Assembly: GCA_028564705.1 (NCBI GenBank)
Contig: JAPXFQ010001303.1
Location: forward strand, 965,637-1,029,636
Reading direction: 5' to 3'
Source of the DNA: Apricaphanius iberus
Lineage: Eukaryota; Chordata; Actinopteri; Cyprinodontiformes; Aphaniidae
DNA: 64,000 nt
A model generated the notes under the pieces. That model ran no database searches and had not been told where the DNA came from. It saw only the letters and a list, made by a program, of their open reading frames with translations. How positions within the stretch are numbered: position 1 is the first letter of the stretch; the number at the start of each line of letters is the position of its first letter. Positions 59,201-64,000 of the stretch are shown here, one piece after another. The translations under genes and the position numbers were made by a program.

Positions 59201-60487
59201 TAACTCTAAATATAGTAATTGGTGAAATGTGTATGAGGAAGTGTTTAACAGATAAACATTAACATGTTACCAACTGAATTGATTCAACCACAATCTTAGC
59301 TGCACCTCACTGTCTTCAAATTCATGTAAAACATGGATCATACCAATCAAAATATATACTTGGATGTATCTGTTACCCATATTAATGCAATATCATTCAC
59401 ACTTAAAAAAAATCGGTGCATGCACATAAATGTTTGCTTAAATTTATTTACTATAAAACTTTTTGTACACAACAGCATACAGTACAAGTAAACAACTGGA
59501 TATCTCATTAAAATGTGTGAGGTGAGTTTGCAACAATATGCATTAAAGTTGAAGAAAATGTTAATAAGGATATAAAACAAAAATGACTCACTAACCTGGT
59601 CTCCCCAACAAGGAAGTAGTCCCGGCTTCCTGCCCTGATGTAGAGCACACATGAGGGGGAGCATTTAAAGCTCTTCAGTACCCAGGGCCATTTCTGGTGA
59701 TGTTGGGGGTTCCCATACAACAGTGAGATCCTGACAGAGCAACAATGTGTTCATTTTAACCTCCCTAAACCATCTTAAAAAAGCACTTTAGCCTCAGATA
59801 GATGCAAAAACTGCCGTATGCCAAAAAAGTGATAACATACTGTGTTAGCTCTATGCCTCCTATTGGGGTGCCCTTTTCCTCTGCATTCCTGTAGTACCTG
59901 AGCTGATAGTCGTGCTCATTGATTTTAAAAAGCACAAAGTAACGCTTCTTCCACTGCATAAAAAAATATAATAAAAAATGTGACATTCAGTTTAGGAAAG
60001 CAATCAAAAACTGAACAGAGATGCAGTAAAATTGAGAAAAAGTTGGTCACCTCTGACTTCAGGAGCGTTGGCGGAGGAGACTTATACAAGTATCCAGACC
60101 GTATTTCTTTTGCATCTGTTATTGGCTTGTAAAAAACTACACTCCGTGCGTAATAAAAGTACTGTTTAGTGATCTAGTTTTAACTTAATATGAATTCATT
60201 ATAAATACATTTACAGACTCTAATTAAAGGAATAGTAGTTAAAAATAATTATTGATCAAATAAAAATAAAATAAAATATTGCATTAATGTAACAAAGACA
60301 CAATTTCCTTACAAAAGGCAAAATAATGAGTCTAAATACAAACTGCTACCTTCAGACTAAAGATTGTACTGAATGCTTGGTGGTTAAAAGAGGTTCAAAA
60401 ATGATTATTAAACTCTTAAATACTTATATCAATGCATTAAAAATCCAGAAACAACATCTTACCTGCGGTCTTCTCTCTTTTAGCCAT
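46799..60487 (-). CDS. plekhs1: PLEKHS1-like PH-domain adaptor protein
   Basis: Seventeen minus-strand coding exons join in phase: 60463-60487, 60051-60115, 59841-59953, 59596-59730, 58928-59003, 58795-58824, 56944-56997, 56435-56473, 55967-56035, 55800-55880, 54362-54399, 54233-54283, 54024-54143, 50379-50483, 48858-48953, 46959-47094 and 46799-46870. They give 434 residues and a TGA stop. A PH domain (about residues 14-137) opens [10 protein letters not shown], has [10 protein letters not shown] at 31-40 and the terminal-helix tryptophan W119. The middle is low-complexity with YDYP at 219 and YETM at 243. The C-terminal 100 residues resemble a PDZ domain, with [11 protein letters not shown] and VKVTILR. 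The name rests on the PH domain, size, and position next to DCLRE1A and NHLRC2 as in human. PH proteins of this type bind phosphoinositides at the membrane, and PLEKHS1 is linked to PI3K signalling. Confidence 0.85.
47190..47222. repeat. (TA)n microsatellite
   Basis: About 16 TA units in the intron between PLEKHS1 exons 15 and 16, roughly 100 bases upstream of the exon 16 acceptor. Confidence 0.95.
47223..48857 (-). other. PLEKHS1 intron 15
   Basis: No exon recognised. A patch at 48085-48190 (gctgctgattggctccttgg, ctttaaaagcctctcagc) looks like repeat or promoter-like sequence, but I cannot assign it. Confidence 0.35.
49040..49740. mobile_element. Tc1-like relic, internally deleted
   Basis: The left end reads agtgccttgggaaagcaatc, then tagtcacattacaaccacac. 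The right part reads attgggttttatttagggga. These are the two outer parts of a known type of fish Tc1-like element; the transposase region between is mostly gone. Confidence 0.6.
50379..50483 (-). CDS. plekhs1: PLEKHS1 exon 14 (serine-rich)
   Basis: Encodes [20 protein letters not shown] and [14 protein letters not shown], a hydrophilic stretch with a run of six serines. The acceptor is ttttccag|AGAGG and the donor GAGAG|gtatga. It joins exon 13 in phase; no exon in the 3.5-kb intron between is needed. Confidence 0.8.
51060..51305. repeat. Fish interspersed repeat
   Basis: Contains cctgtacaagtcgccagtcc, atcacaggacat, gagtacccagagagaaccta and cacatgcacagggaaaacat, a well-marked fish repeat also present as fragments in DCLRE1A intron 1. 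It creates a 169-codon open frame on the minus strand that is not a gene. Confidence 0.6.
52497..53650. mobile_element. Tc1-like relic with long inverted ends
   Basis: The left end (ttcacgttgcaacaataaac, then tatgtgatagaccg) and the right end (ggtctaccacttaatatccc) are the reverse of one another in pattern, as in Tc1-like elements with long terminal repeats. The interior is too decayed to read as transposase. Confidence 0.55.
54233..54283 (-). CDS. plekhs1: PLEKHS1 exon 12 (YxxM motif)
   Basis: A 51-nt exon encoding [16 protein letters not shown] between split codons. YETM fits the YxxM consensus for the SH2 domains of PI3K p85. The acceptor ttatttcaag|GTATG is weak, but phase 2 in and out matches both neighbours and the donor ATG|gtaagg is good. 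Confidence 0.75.
54960..55560 (+). mobile_element. Tc1-like relic
   Basis: Positions 55100-55190 contain aaagaatattgtcagatgag and caagcatggtggtggcagca, and 55290-55330 read gcttccaacatggacacaac then aactggacaatgac. These are middle and late transposase motifs of a Tc1-like gene with many changes. It lies between PLEKHS1 exons 10 and 11. Confidence 0.65.
56222..56370 (+). mobile_element. RTE/SINE-type 3' tail
   Basis: Reads gtgtgagaatgggtgaacga, gtgaagcactttggagtcc and ctctatacaagtacaggcca, the sense orientation of the tail found antisense at 13017 and 46270. Confidence 0.6.
57945..58420 (+). mobile_element. Tc1-like transposon relic
   Basis: In order: cagtccatcatctgataata, ctaaactgacaggcaacgca, ggagctgcagagatttacaa, ttgttgaaagaaaggcagt, and atgaaacatggtgttggcag. 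The order and wording follow the transposase gene of a common fish Tc1-like family. Many stops. It is in the intron between PLEKHS1 exons 6 and 7. Confidence 0.75.
58590..58625. repeat. A-rich tract
   Basis: A run of about 17 A residues followed by CAA and AAAC units. It could be the tail of a retroelement or simple low complexity. Confidence 0.6.
58928..59003 (-). CDS. plekhs1: PLEKHS1 exon 5 (PH C-terminal helix)
   Basis: Encodes [20 protein letters not shown], the closing alpha helix of a PH domain with its conserved tryptophan. The acceptor is ccatttag|CTC and the donor AAAG|gtgcat. Confidence 0.9.
59596..59730 (-). CDS. plekhs1: PLEKHS1 exon 4 (PH domain, second sheet)
   Basis: Encodes [20 protein letters not shown], then [12 protein letters not shown] and RDYFLVGET, the later strands of the PH fold. 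The acceptor is tctgtcag|GATC and the donor CCAG|gttagt. Confidence 0.92.
59841..59953 (-). CDS. plekhs1: PLEKHS1 exon 3 (core of PH domain)
   Basis: Encodes [20 protein letters not shown] and [16 protein letters not shown], the central strands of a PH domain. The acceptor is tatgcag|TGG and the donor ACACA|gtatgt, phase 2. Confidence 0.92.
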
Positions 60488-60802
60488 TTTGATAAAACTG
60501 ACCAAAACAAAAATGACACAACATTTTGTTAGTGCCTCTAGTATAAAGTTAACATCTAAAGTATACATTTAGAAAAGCTTTGTTGATTAAAACTAGCAGG
60601 GAAGCAAAGATCAAGAACAAAGGCCCCTTTAAGGAGCCAGGTCTGCATTTTTAATAGTGTGTATGCGGATTTTTGAACAGCTTAATGTAACGTAAATCTG
60701 AAGGTTTCTACAGTAGGATGTGCATTCAGATTGGAAACATTCAGAGGTCAGGAAAAAAAATAAAAAATGAAAGCATACATAAAACAGAGCACACTATCCT
60801 TA

Positions 60803-60860
60803 CCTGTAGAGATGTCTCACTCTCTCCACTGCTTCAAGCAAAAGAGTGACCTGATGAGAG
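60803..60860 (-). other. plekhs1: PLEKHS1 5' non-coding exon (approximate)
   Basis: On the minus strand a strong donor, CTACAG|gtaagg, sits at 60803, and the first coding exon has an acceptor (tttggtcag) 10 bases before its ATG. A non-coding leader exon ending at 60803 therefore fits. Its 5' end is unknown. A CCAAT box on the minus strand near 60956-60965 could belong to the promoter. Confidence 0.5.
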
Positions 60861-61884
60861 AGCTGCATGCTTTTTGTAGCCGGCAACTAGTGACACAATC
60901 AACCTGAGAACTTGTGCTTCCAGTTTTCTGCTCCAGGCTTTTTTCAGACTCTGCCTGATTGGTTGTTGGACTGCAAAATTCCCTGAAGGTTTCATAAAGT
61001 TTTAGGATTCCTGTGGAAAAATACACCCTAATTTGACAGTTTAATTGTTTATTGTTCCAGATATGTTTCTCAAACACACATGGGTGGTCTTTAATTTTTT
61101 ACTAGCTGTGATTTAAAAGACACATTTTTTTTATTTTAAATGGATAATATGGTATATTTTAAAAGCTTTTGTATAGATAATAGATTATCGATAATCACTA
61201 ACATATGCTTTCACTTACATTTTGAATCTGATAGCAAAAGAACAAACTATGTCTTCTCCTCTCATAACCAGCTGATTACCAGCATCCACTCTAGATGTAT
61301 GGACATATCCAGATTTGCACGTGTTCCAACCATAAACATGAATGCTTTTATTAGGTGTTTTTAGACCAAAACAAGGTTGTTTACAACTGTGAAATTAGAG
61401 GAAATTTATGCATGTTTTTTTGAAAATGTTTTTCAGCTGAATTCCTCAGAATATGATAACATCAGTGAACATTAGTGAATGAATAGCATCATGAAGACCA
61501 AGAAACACAGCAGACTAGTTAAAATTGAGAAGAATTCAAAGCTTTTAACTTCTAGTGGCTGCCCACCAGAACGGACACACAGGGCAGGGGGAGTGTTAAC
61601 TATAGAAACAGCGAATAGGCCCATGTAAATGAACAAATAGCCCCGCATAACTGAGGCATAGCCAATTCAAAGTCTGAAGAGCTTTCCTTATGCAGCTTAA
61701 TCAAATAATTGTTTACTACAAGGTCTCTGCAAAATTTAATGAAATAGATTCAGGAACATATCTAATGCTTCCAATGCTTCAGAAGGACCCATCTACCCAT
61801 CGTTAGGATATACATACCCATACACATTTAGTAGTCTAATCTACTTGCATTTATTATGTGTATTGTTCATAATATGAAAGGAAT
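60861..61884. other. Upstream region of PLEKHS1
   Basis: Expected to hold the PLEKHS1 promoter. A minus-strand CCAAT word is at about 60957-60962. No other gene is visible before the LINE at 61885. Confidence 0.4.
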
Positions 61885-63590
61885 GGATAGATGGAAGTCT
61901 GGACAGAGCCAATGAAACGAACACAGTTCAGGAACAAGTTCAGCATCCTTCTGTCCTGTTTCCAGCCAAAGAGACATCCCGCTCTCCTCTGCCCCACACT
62001 TGTCCTGTCACAACTCAGATGTTTGATCTTCCACCTCAGTTATGAATTCTGCTACTTTCACAACTTTGTCTTCAACCATGTCAAGAGATGCTGCTACCCT
62101 CTTTATCTCACTCTCCCACCTGTCTGTCTCTAAAAATCAGGTGAAGAGGCAGTTGGAGAAACTGAACTGGAACAAGAGTGCAGGTCCAGATGGCGTCAAC
62201 CCCAGAGTTCTGAAGACCTGTGCAGGGCAGCTCTGTGGGATTCTGCAGCACCCATTCAACCTTAGCCTTACCCAGGAGAAGGTTCCAGTGTTGTGGAAGA
62301 CATACTGCCTTGTTCCAGTTCCAAAGAAAAACTCACCCATCAGTCATCAATGACTATAGACTTGTCGCCCTGACATCCCACATCATGAAGGTCCTGGAGA
62401 GACTCCTGTTGCTCCACCTGAGTAAGCAAACTAAAACCTATGAGGACCCCCTGAAGTTTGCTTATCGCCATGGTGTTGGTGTTGAAGATGCCCTCTTCAA
62501 CCTGCTTTAACCAACTCACTGTCATCTGGACAAAGCAGGCAGCAATGTGAGAATCATGTTCTTTGATTTCTCAAGTGCATTTAACACAATTCAGTCTGAT
62601 TTGCTTTGTCAGAAACTCCTGAAGACATAGGTGGAGGCCTCAACAATCAGCTGGATCAATGACTAATTGACAAACAGACTGCAGTCTGTGAAATTGAAGG
62701 ATTGTGTGTCAAACCAGCTGGTCAGCAGCACAGGGGACTGTACTCTCACCATTCCTTTTCACTCTGTACACCTCAGACTTCCAGTATAAGACAGAGACCT
62801 GCCATCTGCAGAAATACTCAGACGACTCTGCAATTGTCGGGTGTATCAGAGATGCAGAAGAAACTGAATACAGAGAGCTGGTGGACCGCTTTGTGGCATG
62901 GTGTGGAAAAAATCATCTTAGCTTGAATGTGAACAAAACAAAGGAGATGACTGTAGATTTCAGAAGAAACAGGGAAATATCAAAGACTGTCTCCATCATG
63001 GGAGAAGAAGTAGAAGTGGTTGAGGAGTACAGATACCTCGGAGTTCACCTGGACAACAGACTGGACTGGAGACTCAACAGTGAAGCCGTCTACAAAAAAG
63101 GACAGAGCAGACTGTACTTTGTGAGGAAGCTGCGGTCCTTAAAGGTTTGCTGCAAGATGCTGCAAATCTTCTACGTCCTTCTAAGTCCGTTGTGGAGGGT
63201 GTCATCTCTTCGTCCATCATTTGTTGGGGTAGCAGCATCAGAGCCAGGGACTTAAAACGGCTCAACAACCTGATAAAGAAGGCTGGTTCTGTTCTGGGGA
63301 CGACTGTGGAACAACTGGGTATAATGATGCAAAGAAGGATTCTTTATAAAATTAAAAAGATTATGGACAACCCTGAGCATCCTCTTCATGAGACTGTCCT
63401 ACAGCAACAGAGTATCGTCAGTCGGAGGCTTCTTCAGTTTCGCTGCAACACAGACCGCTACAGGAAATCCTTTCTCCCCACAGCCATCATGGTCTACAAC
63501 AAGTCCTTGAATAATGCATTGGTAATGAGCAAAAAAAACACTTAATTTCCCTCTGGGATCAGTAAAGTATTTTTGAATTTGAATTTGAAG
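61885..63590 (+). mobile_element. CR1/L2-like LINE reverse transcriptase, 5'-truncated
   Basis: Reverse-transcriptase blocks are in order: VKRQLEKLNWNKSAGPDGVN (62140-62200), YCLVPVPKK and NDYRLVALTSHIMKVLERLL (62350-62410), MFFDFSSAFNTIQ (62555-62595), LSPFLFTLY (62745), YSDD at 62816-62827 in place of the usual F/YADD, and the thumb EYRYLGVHLDNRLDW (63025-63070). The C-terminus is RYRKSFLPTAIMVYN. The 3' end is ccctctgggatcagtaaagt then (TTTGAA)n. About three frameshifts or stops break it. The endonuclease domain is absent. Confidence 0.88.
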
Positions 63591-64000
63591 TTGAGCTGTG
63601 TGTCAGTGTAAGAGTAAAAATGTACCTGCTAATGCATAAAGACATTTACCAGTAAACGTTCTAAAAGTCATAAAGGAAGGTTAGTTTCAGTTGTTGAGGT
63701 CTTGATATACAGAAATTTGTTTCTTCTTCGAGAAGTTTTTTTTTCATTTTCATTGTTACATGTTATGGCCTCTTTCCTAGAAATGGTGAAAAATATAAAG
63801 AAAATGTTTTAAAGCAAGGTAAGGTAATATGAACTTAGATGAGGAGGGTGATAAGATTCTGCTGAGGAATGGAACCAACCGAACCCCGACTGTATCAGTT
63901 TCCTGCATATCAATTCAATTAGTCATATATTTCCCCCAGTGCACAATGCACAATGGTGCATACAGTTGCCAACTACAAACACACAAACAGTAACATTAAC
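63591..64000. other. Right-edge sequence, nothing identified
   Basis: AT-rich sequence after the LINE tail with no exon or repeat that I recognise. Confidence 0.4.

Noticed and set aside
1..64000. CRISPR arrays, operons, phage or other prokaryotic systems
   Set aside because: No regularly spaced repeats and no prokaryotic gene organisation; spliced vertebrate genes and fish-type repeats account for the window.

Overview
The window is vertebrate nuclear DNA, almost certainly from a ray-finned (teleost) fish. Three intron-rich genes can be rebuilt exon by exon with correct splice sites and reading phase. The introns are AT-rich and packed with decayed Tc1-like transposons, CR1/L2-type LINEs, RTE/SINE-like tails and short terminal-inverted-repeat elements of kinds familiar from fish genomes. 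The species cannot be named from the sequence alone.

Layout. Positions 1307-28169, minus strand, hold NHLRC2 (thioredoxin-like domain plus NHL propeller): 11 coding exons, 631 codons, with the last C-terminal exon missing, probably beyond the left edge. Positions 28770-43773, plus strand, hold DCLRE1A (SNM1A, DNA interstrand-crosslink repair nuclease): nine exons, 902 residues, complete, with UBZ4 finger, PIP box and metallo-beta-lactamase/beta-CASP nuclease. Positions 46799-60487, minus strand, hold a 17-coding-exon, 434-residue PH-domain gene read as PLEKHS1, with YxxM tyrosine motif and PDZ-like C-terminus. A non-coding first exon lies near 60803. NHLRC2 and DCLRE1A are divergent, start codons about 600 bp apart. 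DCLRE1A and PLEKHS1 are convergent. The order PLEKHS1-DCLRE1A-NHLRC2 is the one known on human chromosome 10, which supports all three names.

The right end (61885-63590) is a fairly intact CR1/L2-like LINE reverse-transcriptase copy. Tc1-like relics lie at about 909-1124, 4771-5865, 17390-19060 (split by another element), 26186-27412, 49040-49740, 52497-53650, 54960-55560 and 57945-58420. LINE pieces lie at 19057-19620, 21730-23085 and 37186-38050.

The three genes do not form a pathway or operon. DCLRE1A acts on DNA crosslinks in the nucleus, NHLRC2 is a cytoplasmic thioredoxin/NHL protein of incompletely known function, and PLEKHS1 is a membrane-signalling adaptor. I saw no prokaryotic system, CRISPR array, rRNA or functional tRNA. 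The points most worth a second look are a splice donor formed by a (GT)n microsatellite in NHLRC2, a GC-AG intron in DCLRE1A, a PDZ-like tail and YETM motif in PLEKHS1, nested transposons, and a perfect 83-bp direct repeat inside otherwise decayed Tc1 DNA.
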